Below are positions 50,129 to 62,700 of a DNA stretch of 64,000 nucleotides, one piece after another. Both the position numbers and the translations under genes were made by a program. Every line of letters starts with the position of its first letter. Position 1 is the stretch's first letter. The notes below the pieces were generated by a model. The model was not told the DNA's origin. It saw only the letters and a program-made list of their open reading frames with translations, and did no database searches. The stretch covers positions 62,001-126,000 of the forward strand of contig NW_024466303.1 of assembly GCF_017591425.1 (NCBI RefSeq), in the 5' to 3' direction. The stretch is from Ochotona curzoniae. Its lineage: Eukaryota > Chordata > Mammalia > Lagomorpha > Ochotonidae.

Positions 50129-51103
50129 CTAACAAGTTCTTCGTGGTGTAAATGGTGCCAGAACCTTGGTTTTCAAAGGTAGCTGAAAACTGCGTTGGTG
50201 TTGATGTTCTCGCTGTACGTGGAGTTGTCTGCATTTCAAAGGAGCAGCTAGAACATTACTTTGTGCGGAACACTCAATAAGCTGCTTTTCAGCACGTTGT
50301 GTTTTACAGACACTGTGTGAGAATTGTGGGATTTCGTTCGAAGCGGGTTTTCCATTGTGAAGGAGTTTCACATTCTGAGTTCCTTCCCTATAGCGAACAT
50401 GTACTTCGTGTTGTAAATGGTGCCAGAATCTTGGTTTTCAAAGGTAGCTGAAAACTGCGTTGGTGTTGATGTTCTCTCTGGATGTGGAGTTGTCTGCATT
50501 TCAAAGGAGCAGCTAGAACATTACTTTGTGCGGAATACTCAATAAGCTGCCTTGCAGGTATTGTGTTTTTCTTCCCTATAGCGAACATATACTTCGTGTT
50601 GTAAATGTTGCCAGAAGCTTGGTTTTCAAAGGTAGCTGAAAACTGCGTTGGTGTTGATGTTCTCTCTGGATGTGGAGTTGTCTGCATTTCAAAGGAGCAG
50701 CTAGATCATTACTTTGTGCGGAACACTCAATAAGCTGCTTTTAAGCACATTGTGTTTTATAGACACTGTGTGAGAAATGTTGGATTTCGTTCGAAGCGGG
50801 TTTTCCATTGTGAAGCAGTTTCACATTCTTAGTTTCTTCCCTATAGCGAAGATGTACTTAGTGTTGTAAATGGTGCCAGAACCTTGGTTTTCAAAGGTAG
50901 CTGAAAACTGTGTTGGCGCTGATTATCTCACTGAACGTGGAGTTGTCTGCATTTCAAAGGAGCAGCTAGATCATTACTTTGTGCGGAATACTCAATAAGC
51001 TGCATTTCAGGGCATTGTGTTTTTCTTCCCTACAGCGAACATGTACTTCGTGTTGTAAATGGTGCCAGAAGCTTGGTTTTCAAAGGTAGCTGAAAACTGC
51101 GTT
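50129..51103 (+). repeat. Duplicated block H, later copy
   Basis: This is the counterpart of 45,296-46,270 at 4,833 bp. The first part is repeated again 1,283 bp downstream (boxes 50332 and 51615). It carries GCCAGAACCTTGG near 50,158, where other copies have GCCAGAAGCTTGG. Confidence 0.8.
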
Positions 51104-51658
51104 GGCGTTGATGTTCTCTCTGGATGTGGAGTTGTCTGCATTTCAAAGGAGCAGCTAGAACATTACTTTGTGCGGAATACTCAATAAGCTGCATTGCAGG
51201 TATTGTGTTTTTCTTCCCTATAGCGAACATGTACTTCGTGTTGTAAATGGTGCCAGAACCTTGGTTTTCAAAGGTAGCTGAAAACTGCGTTGGTGTTGAT
51301 GTTCTCGCTGTACGTGGAGTTGTCTGCATTTCAAAGGAGCAGCTAAATCATTACTTTGTGCGGAATACTCAATAAGCTGCATTTCAGGTATTGTGTTTTT
51401 CTTCCCTATAGCTAACAACTTCTTCGTGGTGTAAATGGTGCCAGAAGCTTGGTTTTCAAAGGTAGCTGAAAACTGCGTTGGTGTTGATGTTCTCGCTGTA
51501 CGTGGAGTTGTCTGCATTTCAAAGGAGCAGCTAGAACATTACTTTGTGCGGAACACTCAATAAGCTGCTTTTCAGCACGTTGTGTTTTACAGACACTGTG
51601 TGAGAATTGTGGGATTTCGTTCGAAGCGGGTTTTCCATTGTGAAGGAGTTTCACATTC

Positions 51659-52750
51659 TGAGTTCCTTCCCTATAGCGAACATGTACTTCGTGTTGTAAA
51701 TGGTGCCAGAAGCTTGGTTTTCAAAGGTAGCTGAAAACTGCATTGGTGTTGATGTTCTCGCTGAACGTGGAGTTGTCTGCATTTCAAAGGAGCAGCTAGA
51801 ACATTACTTTGTGCGGAATACTCAATAAGCTGCATTTCAGCCTATTGAGTTTTTCTCCCTATAGTGAACATGTACTTCGTGTTGTAAATGGTGCCAGAAG
51901 CTTGGTTTTCAAAGGTACCTGAAAACTGCGTTGGTGTTGATGTTGTCTCTGGATGTGGAGTTGTCTGCATTTCAAAGGAGCAGCTAAATCATTACTTTGT
52001 GCGGAACACTCAATAAGCTGCTTTTCAGCACATTGTGTTTTACTGATACTGTGTGAGAATTGTGGGATTTCGTTCAAAGCGGGTTTTCCATTGTGAAGCA
52101 GTTTCACATTCTGAGATTCTTCCCTATAACGAACATGTACTTCGTGTTGTAAATGGTGCCAGAACCTTGGTTTTCAAAGGTAGCTGAAAACTGCGTTGGT
52201 GTTAATGTTCTCTCTGGATGTGGAGTTGTCTGCATTTTAAAGGAGCAGCTAGAACATTACTTTGTGCGGAATACTCAATAAGCTGCATTTCAGGTATTGT
52301 GTTTTTCTTCCCTACAGCGAACATGTACTTCGTGTTGTAAATGGTGCCAGAAGCTTGGTTTTCAAAGGTAGCTGAAAACTGCGTTGGTGTTGATGTTCTC
52401 TCTGGATGTGGAGTTGTCTGCATTTCAAAGGAGCAGCTAGATCATTACTTTGTGCGGAACACTCAATAAGCTGCTTTTAAGCACATTGTGTTTTATAGAC
52501 ACTGTGTGAGAAATGTTGGATTTCGTTCGAAGCGGGCTTTCCATTGTGAAGCAGTATCACATTCTTAGTTTCTTCCCTATAGCGAAGATGTACTTAGTGT
52601 TGTAAATGGTGCCAGAACCTTGGTTTTCAAAGGCAGCTGAAAACTGTGTTGGCGCTGATTATCTCACTGATCGTGGAGTTGTCTGCATTTCAAAGGAGCA
52701 GCTAGATCATTACTTTGTGCGGAATACTCAATAAGCTGCATTTCAGGGCA
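51659..52750 (+). repeat. Duplicated block I, second copy, with further copies to 56.6 kb
   Basis: This is the counterpart of 36,758-37,850. Parts of it recur again at 1,493 bp (boxes 52068, 52521, 53162 map to 53561, 54014, 54655) and at 4,081 bp (52068 and 52521 map to 56149 and 56602). The last 5 kb of the left array is therefore built from closely spaced repeats of one module. Confidence 0.8.
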
Positions 52751-55700
52751 TTGTGTTTTTCTTCCCTACAGCGAACATGTACTTCGTGTTGTAAATGGTG
52801 CCAGAAGCTTGGTTTTCAAAGGTAGCTGAAAACTGCGTTGGTGTTAATGTTCTCTCTCGATGTGGAGTTGTCTGCATTTCAAAGGAGCAGCTAGAACATT
52901 ACTTTGTGCGGAAACTCAATAAGCTGCATTTCAGCCTATTGTGTTTTTCTCCCTATATCGAACATGTACTTCGTGTTGTAAATGGTGCCAGAAGCTTGGT
53001 TTTCAAAGGTAGCTGAAAACTGCGTTGGTGTTGATGTTGTCTCTGGATGTGGAGTTGTCTGCATTTCAAAGGAGCAGCTAGATCATTACTTTGTGCGGAA
53101 TACTCAATAAGCTGCTTTTCAACACATTGATTTTTCTAGACAGTGCTTGAGAAATGTTGGATTTCGTTCGAAGCGGGTTTTCAATTGTGAAGCAGTTTCA
53201 CATTCTTAGTTTCTTCCCTATTTCTGAAAACTGCGTTGGTGTTGATGTTCTCGCTGAACGTGGAGTTGTCTGCATTTCAAAGGAGCAGCTAGAACATTAC
53301 TTTGTGCGGAATACTCAATAAGCTGCATTTCAGCCTATTGAGTTTTTCTCCCTATAGTGAACATGTACTTCGTGGTGTAAATGGTGCCAGAAGCTTGGTT
53401 TTCAAAGGTAGCTGAAAACTGCGTTGGTGTTGATGTTGTCTCTGGATGTGGAGTTGTCTGCATTTCAAAGGAGCAGCTAAATCATTACTTTGTGCGGAAC
53501 ACTCAATAAGCTGCTTTTCAGCACATTGTGTTTTACAGATACTGTGTGAGAATTGTGGGATTTCGTTCAAAGCGGGTTTTCCATTGTGAAGCAGTTTCAC
53601 ATTCTGAGATTCTTCCCTATAACGAACATGTACTTCGTGTTGTAAATGGTGCCAGAACCTTGGTTTTCAAAGGTAGCTGAAAACTGCGTTGGTGTTAATG
53701 TTCTCTCTGGATGTGGAGTTGTCTGCATTTTAAAGGAGCAGCTAGAACATTACTTTGTGCGGAATACTCAATAAGCTGCATTTCAGGTATTGTGTTTTTC
53801 TTCCCTACAGCGAACATGTACTTCGTGTTGTAAATGGTGCCAGAAGCTTGGTTTTCAAAGGTAGCTGAAAACTGCGTTGGTGTTGATGTTCTCTCTGGAT
53901 GTGGAGTTGTCTGCATTTCAAAGGAGCAGCTAGATCATTACTTTGTGCGGAACACTCAATAAGCTGCTTTTCAGCACATTGTGTTTTATAGACACTGTGT
54001 GAGAAATGTTGGATTTCGTTCGAAGCGGGTTTTCCATTGTGAAGCAGTTTCACATTCTTAGTTTCTTCCCTATAGCGAAGATGTACTTAGTGTTGTAAAT
54101 GGTGCCAGAACCTTGGTTTTCAAAGGCAGCTGAAAACTGTGTTGGCGCTGATTATCTCACTGAACGTGGAGTTGTCTGCATTTCAAAGGAGCAGCTAGAT
54201 CATTACTTTGTGCGGAATACTCAATTAGCTGCATTTCAGGTATTGTGTTTTTCTTCCCTACAGCAAACATGTAGTTCGTGTTGTAAATGGTGCCAGAAGC
54301 TTGGTTTTCAAAGGTAGCTGAAAACTGCGTTGGTGTTGATGTTCTCTCTCGATGTGGAGTTGTCTGCATTTCAAAGGAGCAGCTAGAACATTACTTTGTG
54401 CGGAATACTCAATAAGCTGCATTTCAGCCTATTGTGTTTTTCTCCCTATATCGAACATGTACTTCGTGTTGTAAATGGTGCCAGAAGCTTGGTTTTCAAA
54501 GGTAGCTGAAAACTGCGTTGGTGTTGATGTTGTCTCTGGATGTGGAGTTGTCTGCATTTCAAAGGAGCAGCTAGATCATTACTTTGTGCGGAATACTCAA
54601 TAAGCTGCTTTTCAACACATTGATTTTTCTAGACAGTGCTTGAGAAATGTTGGATTTCGTTCGAAGCGGGTTTTCAATTGTGAAGCAGTTTCACATTCTT
54701 AGTTTCTTCCCTATTTCTGAAAACTGCGTTGGTGTTGATGTTCTCGCTGAACGTGGAGTTGTCTGCATTTCAAAGGAGCAGCTAGAACATTACTTTGTGC
54801 GGAACACTCAATAAGCTGCTTTTCAGCACGTTGTGTTTTACAGACACTGTGTGAGAATTGTGGGATTTCGTTCGAAGCGGGTTTTCCATTGTGAAGGAGT
54901 TTCACATTCTGAGTTCCTTCCCTATAGCGAACATGTACTTCGTGTTGTAAATGGTGCCAGAACCTTGGTTTTCAAAGGTAGCTGAAAACTGCGTTGGTGT
55001 TGATGTTCTCTCTGGATGTGGAGTTGTCTGCATTTCAAAGGAGCAGCTAGAACATTACTTTGTGCGGAATACTCAATAAGCTGCCTTGCAGGTATTGTGT
55101 TTTTCTTCCCTACAGCGAACATGTACTTCGTGTTGTAAATGTTGCCAGAAGCTTGGTTTTCAAAGGTAGCTGAAAACTGCGTTGGTGTTGATGTTCTCTC
55201 TGGATGTGGAGTTGTCTGCATTTCAAAGGAGCAGCTAGATCATTACTTTGTGCGGAACACTCAATAAGCTGCTTTTAAGCACATTGTGTTTTATAGACAC
55301 TGTGTGAGCAATGTTGGATTTCGTTCGAAGCGGGTTTTCCATTGTGAAGCAGTTTCACATTCTTAGTTTCTTCCCTATAGCGAAGATGTACTTAGTGTTG
55401 TAAATGGTGCCAGAACCTTGGTTTTCAAAGGTAGCTGAAAACTGTGTTGGCGCTGATTATCTCACTGAACGTGGAGTTGTCTGCATTTCAAAGGAGCAGC
55501 TAGATCATTACTTTGTGCGGAATACTCAATTAGCTGCATTTCAGGGCATTGTGTTTTTCTTCCCTACAGCGAACATGTACTTCGTGTTGTAAATGGTGCC
55601 AGAAGCTTGGTTTTCAAAGGTAGCTGAAAACTGCGTTGGCGTTGATGTTCTCTCTGGATGTGGAGTTGTCTGCATTTCAAAGGAGCAGCTAGAACATTAC

Positions 55701-56815
55701 TTTGTGCGGAATACTCAATAAGCTGCATTGCAGGTATTGTGTTTTTCTTCCCTATAGCGATCATGTACTTCGTGTTGTAAATGGTGCCAGAAGCTTGGTT
55801 TTCAAAGGTAGCTGAAAACTGCATTGGTGTTGATGTTCTCGCTGAACGTGGAGTTGTCTGCATTTCAAAGGAGCAGCTAGAACATTACTTTGTGCGGAAT
55901 ACTCAATAAGCTGCATTTCAGCCTATTGAGTTTTTCTCCCTATAGTGAACATGTACTTCGTGTTGTAAATGGTGCCAGAAGCTTGGTTTTCAAAGGTACC
56001 TGAAAACTGCGTTGGTGTTGATGCTGTCTCTGGATGTGGAGTTGTCTGCATTTCAAAGGAGCAGCTAAATCATTACTTTGTGCGGAACACTCAATAAGCT
56101 GCTTTTCAGCACATTGTGTTTTACTGATACTGTGTGAGAATTGTGGAATTTCGTTCAAAGCGGGTTTTCCATTGTGAAGCAGTTTCACATTCTGAGATTC
56201 TTCCCTATAACGAACATGTACTTCGTGTTGTAAATGGTGCCAGAACCTTGGTTTTCAAAGGTAGCTGAAAACTGCGTTGGTGTTAATGTTCTCTCTGGAT
56301 GTGGAGTTGTCTGCATTTTAAAGGAGCAGCTAGAACATTACTTTGTGCGGAATACTCAATAAGCTGCATTTCAGGTATTGTGTTTTTCTTCCCTACAGCG
56401 AACATGTACTTCGTGTTGTAAATGGTGCCAGAAGCTTGGTTTTCAAAGGTAGCTGAAAACTGCGTTGGTGTTGATGTTCTCTCTGGATGTGGAGTTGTCT
56501 GCATTTCAAAGGAGCAGCTAGATCATTACTTTGTGCGGAACACTCAATAAGCTGCTTTTAAGCACATTGTGTTTTATAGACACTGTGTGAGAAATGTTGG
56601 ATTTCGTTCGAAGCGGGTTTTCCATTGTGAAGCAGTTTCACATTCTTAGTTTCTTCCCTATAGCGAAGATGTACTTAGTGTTGTAAATGGTGCCAGAACC
56701 TTGGTTTTCAAAGGTAGCTGAAAACTGCGTTGGCGTTGATATTCTCGCTGAACGTGGAGTTGTCTGCATTTCAAAGGAGCAGCTAGAACATTACTTTGTG
56801 CGGAATACTCAATTA

Positions 56816-56890
56816 GCTGCATTTCAGGTATTGTGGTTTTCTTCCCTATTTTTAACATGGGAAGAAACACACAATACGCTGAAGTGCAGC
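56816..56890. repeat. Head-to-head inversion junction, imperfect palindrome
   Basis: The forward array ends in the middle of an S unit and the reverse array begins. The arms are about 56,816-56,846 (GCTGCATTTCAGGTATTG onward to CTTCCC) and about 56,859-56,890 (GGGAAG onward to GTGCAGC). The 12 bp spacer TATTTTTAACAT lies at 56,847-56,858. The spacer comes from a known left-array variant in which CCCTATTTTTAACATG replaces CCCTATAGCGAACATG. No target-site duplication, transposon end or unique sequence is present. On a larger scale the inverted symmetry extends into both arrays. The joint can be explained with one to three shared bases around ATGG. Confidence 0.93.
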
Positions 56891-57221
56891 TTATTGTGTG
56901 TTCCGCACAAAGTAATGATCTAGCTGCTCCTTTGAAATGCAGACAACTCCACATTCAGAGAGAACATCAACACCAACGCAGTTTTCAGCTACCTTTGAAA
57001 ACCAAGGTTCTGGCAACATTTACAACACGAAGTACATGTTCGCTATAGGGAGAAAAACACAATACGCTGAAACGCAGCTTATTGAGTATTCCGCACAAAG
57101 TAATGTTCTAGCTGCTCCTTTGAAATGCAGACAACTCCACGTTCAGTGAAAACATCGACACCAATGCAGTTTTCAGAAATAGGGAAGAAACTCAGAATGT
57201 GAAACTGCTTCACAATGGAAA

Positions 57222-58680
57222 ACCCGCTTCGAACGAAATCCAACATTTCTCAAGCAGTGTCTATAAAAAGCAATGTGTTGAAAAGCAGCTTATTGAGTAT
57301 TCCGCACAAAGTAATGTTCTAGCTGCTCCTTTGAAATGCAGACAACTCCACATCCAGAGAGAACATTAACACCAATAAATGTTTCAGCTACCTTTGAAAA
57401 CCAAGGTTTTGGCACCATTTACAACACGAAGTACATGTTCGCTATAGGGAAGAAACGCAGAATGTGAAAATGCTTCACAATGGAAAACCCGCTTCGAACG
57501 AAATCCCACAATTCTCACACAGTGTCTGTAAAACACAATGTGCTGAAAAGCAGCTTATTGAGTGTTCCGCACAAAGTAATGATCTAGCTGCTCCTTTGAA
57601 ATGCAGACAACTCCACATCCAGAGACAACATCAACACCAACGCAGTTTTCAGCTACCTTTGAAAACCAAGGTTCTGGCACCATTTACAACACGAAGTACA
57701 TGTTCGCTATAGGGAGAAAAACACAATACGCTGAAACGCAGCTTATTGAGTATTCCGCACAAAGTAATGTTCTAGCTGCTCCTTTGAAATGCAGACAACA
57801 CCACGTTCAGCGAGAACATCAACACCAATGCAGTTTTCAGCTATAGGGAAGAAACTAAGAATGTGAAACTGCTTCACAATTGAAATCCCGCTTCGAACGA
57901 AATCCAACATTTCTCACACAGTGTCTATAAAAACCAATGTGTTGAAAAGCAGCTTATTGAGTATTCCGCACAAAGTAATGTTCTAGCTGCTCCTTTGAAA
58001 TGCAGACAACTCCACATCCAGAGAGAACATTAACACCAATACATGTTTCAGCTACCTTTGAAAACCAAGGTTCTGGCACCATTTACAACACGAAGTACAT
58101 GTTCGCTATAGGGAAGAAACTCAGAATGTGAAACTGCTTCACAATGGAAAACCCGCTTCGAACGAAATCCCACAATTCTCACACAGTGTCTGTAAAACAC
58201 AATGTGCTGAAAAGCAGCTTATTGAGTGTTCCGCACAAAGTAATGATCTAGCTGCTCCTTTGAAATGCAGACAACTCCACATCCAGAGACAACATCAACA
58301 CCAACGCAGTTTTCAGCTACCTTTGAAAACCAAGGTTCTGGCACCATTTACAACACGAAGTACATGTTCGCTATAGGGAGAAAAACACAATACGCTGAAA
58401 CGCAGCTTATTGAGTATTCCGCACAAAGTAATGTTCTAGCTGCTCCTTTGAAATGCAGACAACACCACGTTCAGCGAGAACATCAACACCAATGCAGTTT
58501 TCAGCTATAGGGAAGAAACTAAGAATGTGAAACTGCTTCACAATTGAAATCCCGCTTCGAACGAAATCCAACATTTCTCAAGCAGTGTCTATAAAAACCA
58601 ATGTGTTGAAAAGCAGCTTATTGAGTATTCCGCACAAAGTAATGTTCTAGCTGCTCCTTTGAAATGCAGACAACTCCACA
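57222..58680 (-). repeat. 664 bp trimer higher-order repeat (L+S+M), about 2.2 copies
   Basis: Boxes at 57222, 57886 and 58550 (all M) are 664 bp apart, and boxes at 57487 and 58151 (L) are also 664 bp apart. The sum 265+188+211 equals 664. The region around 57,400-58,660 is nearly identical between copies. The first M (57222) has the CCCTATTTCTG joint, whereas the other two have CCCTATAGCTG, so the outermost unit next to the inversion is diverged. Confidence 0.87.
57886..57902 (-). other. Best CENP-B box match, 16 of 17
   Basis: Read on the - strand this is TTTCGTTCGAAGCGGGA. It differs from the mammalian consensus only at position 8 (C for G). A second identical copy lies at 58550-58566. 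Both sit in M units of the right array, and they are related by the 664 bp higher-order repeat. Confidence 0.86.
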
Positions 58681-59755
58681 TCCAGAGACAACATCAACAC
58701 CAACGCAGTGTTCAGCTACCTTTGAAAACCAAGGTTCTGGCACCATTTACATCACGAAGAACTTGTTAGCTATAGGGAAGAAAAACACAATACCTGAAAT
58801 GCAGCTTATTGAGTATTCCGCACAAAGTAATATTTTGGCTGCTCCTTTGAAATGCAGACAACTCCACGTACAGCGAGAACATCAACACCAACGCAGCTTT
58901 CAGCTACCTTTGAAAACCAAGCTTCTGGCACCGTTTACAACACGAAGTACATGTTCGCTATAGGGAGAAAAACACAATAGGCTGAAAAGCAGCTTATTGA
59001 GTATTCCGCACAAAGTAATGTTCTAGCTGCTCCTTTGAAATGCAGACAACTCCACGTTCAGCGAGAACATCAACACCAACGCAGTTTTCAGCTACCTTTG
59101 AAAACCAAGCTTATGGCACCATTTACAACACGAAGTACATGTTCGCTGTAGGGAAGAAAAACACAATGCCCTGAAATGCAGCTTATTGAGTATTCCGCAC
59201 AAAGTAATGTTCTAGCTGCTCCTTTGAAATGCAGACAACTCCACATCCAGCGAGAACATCAACACCAACGCAGTTTTCAGCTACCTTTGAAAACCAAGGT
59301 TCTGGCACCATTTACAACACGAAGTACATGTTCGCTATAGGGAGAAAAACACAATAGGCTGAAATGCAGCTTATTGAGTATTCCGCACAAAGTAATGTTC
59401 TAGCTGCTCCTTTGAAATGCAGACAACTCCACGTTCAGCGAGAACATCAACACCAACGCAGTTTTCAGCTACCTTTGAAAACCAAGCTTCTGGCACCATT
59501 TACAACACGAAGTACATGTTCGCTATAGGGAGAAAAACACAATAGTCTGAAATGCAGCTTATTGAGTATTCCGCACAAAGTAATGTTCTAGCTGCTCCTT
59601 TGAAATGCAGACAACTCCACATCCAGAGAGAACATTAACACCAATACATGTTTCAGCTACCTTTGAAAACCAAGGTTCTGGCACCATTTACAACACGAAG
59701 TACATGTTCGCTATAAGGAAGAAACTCAGAATGTGAAACTGCTTCACAATGGAAA
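58567..59755 (-). repeat. Longest box-free stretch, five S monomers
   Basis: The interval between boxes at 58550 and 59756 is 1,206 bp, equal to one L plus five S units, and is the widest in the window. It separates the 664 bp block from the 1,547 bp block. It contains only S-type satellite sequence, with no gene or foreign insert. Confidence 0.85.
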
Positions 59756-62700
59756 ACCCGCTTCGAACGAAATCCAACATTTCTCACACAGTGTCTATAA
59801 AAAGCAATGTGTTGAAAAGCAGCTTATTGAGTATTCCGCACAAAGTAATGTTCTAGCTGCTCCTTTGAAATGCAGACAACTCCACATCCAGAGAGAACAT
59901 GAACACCAACGCAGTTTTCAGGTACCTTTGAAAACCAAGGTTCTGGCACCATTTACACCACGAAGAACTTGTTAGCTATAGGGAAGAAAAACACAATACC
60001 TGAAATGCAGCTTATTGAGTATTCCGCACAAAGTAATGTTCTAGCTGCTCCTTTGAAATGCAGACAACTCCACGTACAGCGAGAACATCAACACCAACGC
60101 AGTTTTCAGCTACCTTTGAAAACCAAGGTTCTGGCACCATTTACAACACGAAGTACATGTTTGCTATAGGGAGAAAAACACAATACGCTGAAATGCAGCT
60201 TATTGAGTATTCCGCACAAACTAAAGTTCTAGCTGCTCCTTTGAAATGCAGACATCTCCACATCCAGAGACAACATCAACACCAACGCAGTTTTCAGGTA
60301 CCTTTGAAAACCAAGCTTCTGGCACCCTTTACAACACGAATTACATGCTCGCTATAGGAAGAAACTCAGAATGTGAAACTGCTTCACAATGGAAAACCCG
60401 CTTCGAACGAAATCCAACATTTCTCACACAGTGTCTATAAAACACAATGTGCTGAAAAGCAGCTTATTGAGTATTCCGCACAAAGTAATGTTCTAGCTGC
60501 TCCTTTGAAATGCAGACAACTCCACATCCAGAGACAACATCAACACCAACGCAGTTTTCAGCTACCTTTGAAAACCAAGCTTCTGGCACCATTTACAACA
60601 CGAAGTACATGTTCGCTATAGGGAAGAAACTCAGAATGTGAAACTGCTTCACAATGGAAAACCCGCTTCGAACGAAATCCCACAATTCTCACACAGTGTC
60701 TGTAAAACACAATGTGCTGAAAAGCAGCTTATTGAGTATTCCGCACAAAGTAATGTTTTAGCTGCTCCTTTGAAATGCAGACAACTCCACGTTCAGCGAG
60801 AACATCAACACCAACGCAGTTTTCAGCTACCTTTGAAAACCAAGCTTCTGGCACCATTTACAACACGAAGTACATGTTCGCTATAGGGAGAAAAACACAA
60901 TAGCTGAAATGCAGCTTATTGAGTATTCCGCACAAAGTAATGTTCTAGCTGCTCCTTTGAAATGCAGACAACTCCACGTTCAGCGAGAACATCAACACCA
61001 ACGCAGTTTTCAGCTACCTTTGAAAACCAAGCTTCTGGCACCATTTACAACACGAAGTACATGTTCGCTATAGGGAGAAAAACACAATAGTCTGAAATGC
61101 AGCTTATTGAGTATTCCGCACAAAGTAATGTTCTAGCTGCTCCTTTGAAATGCAGACAACTCCACATTCAGCGAGAACATCAACACCAACGCAGTTTTCA
61201 GCTACCTTTGAAAACCAAGCTTCTGGCACCATTTACAACACGAAGTACATGTTCGCTATAAGGAAGAAACTCAGAATGTGAAACTGCTTCACAATGGAAA
61301 ACCCGCTTCGAACGAAATCCAACATTTCTCACACAGTGTCTATAAAAAGCAATGTGTTGAAAAGCAGCTTATTGAGTATTCCGCACAAAGTAATGTTCTA
61401 GCTGCTCCTTTGAAATGCAGACAACTCCACATCCAGAGCGAACATCAACACCAACGCAGTTTTCAGGTACCTTTGAAAACCAAGGTTCTGGCACCATTTA
61501 CACCACGAAGAACTTGTTAGCTATAGGGAAGAAAAACACAATACCTGAAATGCAGCTTATTGAGTATTCCGCACAAAATAATGTTCTAGCTGCTCCTTTG
61601 AAATGCAGACAACTCCACGTACAGCGAGAACATCAACACCAACGCAGTTTTCAGCTACCTTTGAAAACCAAGGTTCTGGCACCATTTACAACACGAAGTA
61701 CATGTTTGCTCTTGGGAAGAAAAACACAATAGGCTGAAATGCAGCTTATTGAGTATTCCGCACAAAGTAATGTTCTAGCTGCTCCTTTGAAATGCAGACA
61801 ACTCCTCATCCAGAGACAACATCAACACCAACGCAGTTTTCAGGTACCTTTGAAAACCAAGCTTCTGGCACCATTTACAACACGAAGTACATGTTCGCTA
61901 TAGGGAAGAAACTCAGAATGTGAAACTGCTTCACAATGGAAAACCCGCTTCGAACGAAATCCAACATTTCTCACACAGTGTCTGTAAAACACAATGTGCT
62001 GAAAAGCAGCTTATTGAGTGTTCCGCACAAAGTAATGATCTAGCTGCTCCTTTGAAATGCAGACAACTCCACATCCAGAGACAACATCAACACCAACGCA
62101 GTTTTCAGCTACCTTTGAAAACCAAGGTTCTGGCACCATTTACAACACGAAGTACATGTTCGCTATAGGGAAGAAACTCAGAATGTGAAACTGCTTCACA
62201 ATGGAAAACCCGCTTCGAACGAAATCCCACAATTCTCACACAGTGTCTGTAAAACACAATGTGCTGAAAAGCAGCTTATTGAGTGTTCCGCACAAAGTAA
62301 TATTTTGGCTGCTCCTTTGAAATGCAGACAACTCCACGTACAGCGAGAACATCAACACCAACGCAGCTTTCAGCTACCTTTGAAAACCAAGCTTCTGGCA
62401 CCGTTTACAACACGAAGTACATGTTCGCTATAGGGAGAAAAACACAATAGGCTGAAATGCAGCTTATTGAGTATTCCGCACAAAGTAATGTTCTAGCTGC
62501 TCCTTTGAAATGCAGACAACTCCACGTTCAGCGAGAACATCAACACCAACGCAGTTTTCAGCTACCTTTGAAAACCAAGCTTCTGGCACCATTTACAACA
62601 CGAAGTACATGTTCGCTATAGGGAGAAAAACACAATAGTCTGAAATGCAGCTTATTGAGTATTCCGCACAAAGTAATGTTCTAGCTGCTCCTTTGAAATG

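Larger units (their letters stand above)
1..56858 (+). repeat. Left satellite array, forward orientation
   Basis: All units read in the same direction, with the CENP-B box-like element on the + strand. From the box at 327 to the box at 56,602, the intervals decompose into about 71 L, 18 M and 179 S lengths, which accounts for the distance to within 10 bp. The 10 bp excess is explained by the hybrid unit near 21,760. Order is irregular overall, but long segments of the same order and the same private variants recur at fixed offsets. The array is therefore a mosaic of higher-order duplications rather than one uniform higher-order repeat. Confidence 0.95.
50001..56858 (+). other. CENP-B box-like elements, series 6 (13 copies)
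   Basis: Elements start at 50332, 50785, 51615, 52068, 52521, 53162, 53561, 54014, 54655, 54866, 55319, 56149 and 56602. All cores are intact. The copy at 52521 ends in C. The pair 54655/54866 is only 211 bp apart. The density is high here, with 453 bp the commonest spacing. The last forward box lies about 250 bp before the inversion point. Confidence 0.85.

Noticed and set aside
1..56858. CRISPR-like direct repeats with spacers
   Set aside because: The repeated blocks are much longer than CRISPR repeats, the intervening sequence is itself repeated, and no cas-like gene is present.
56816..56890. Rho-independent terminator or regulatory hairpin at the palindrome
   Set aside because: The symmetry is that of two converging satellite arrays, extends beyond a short hairpin, and is not followed by a T tract in a genic context.
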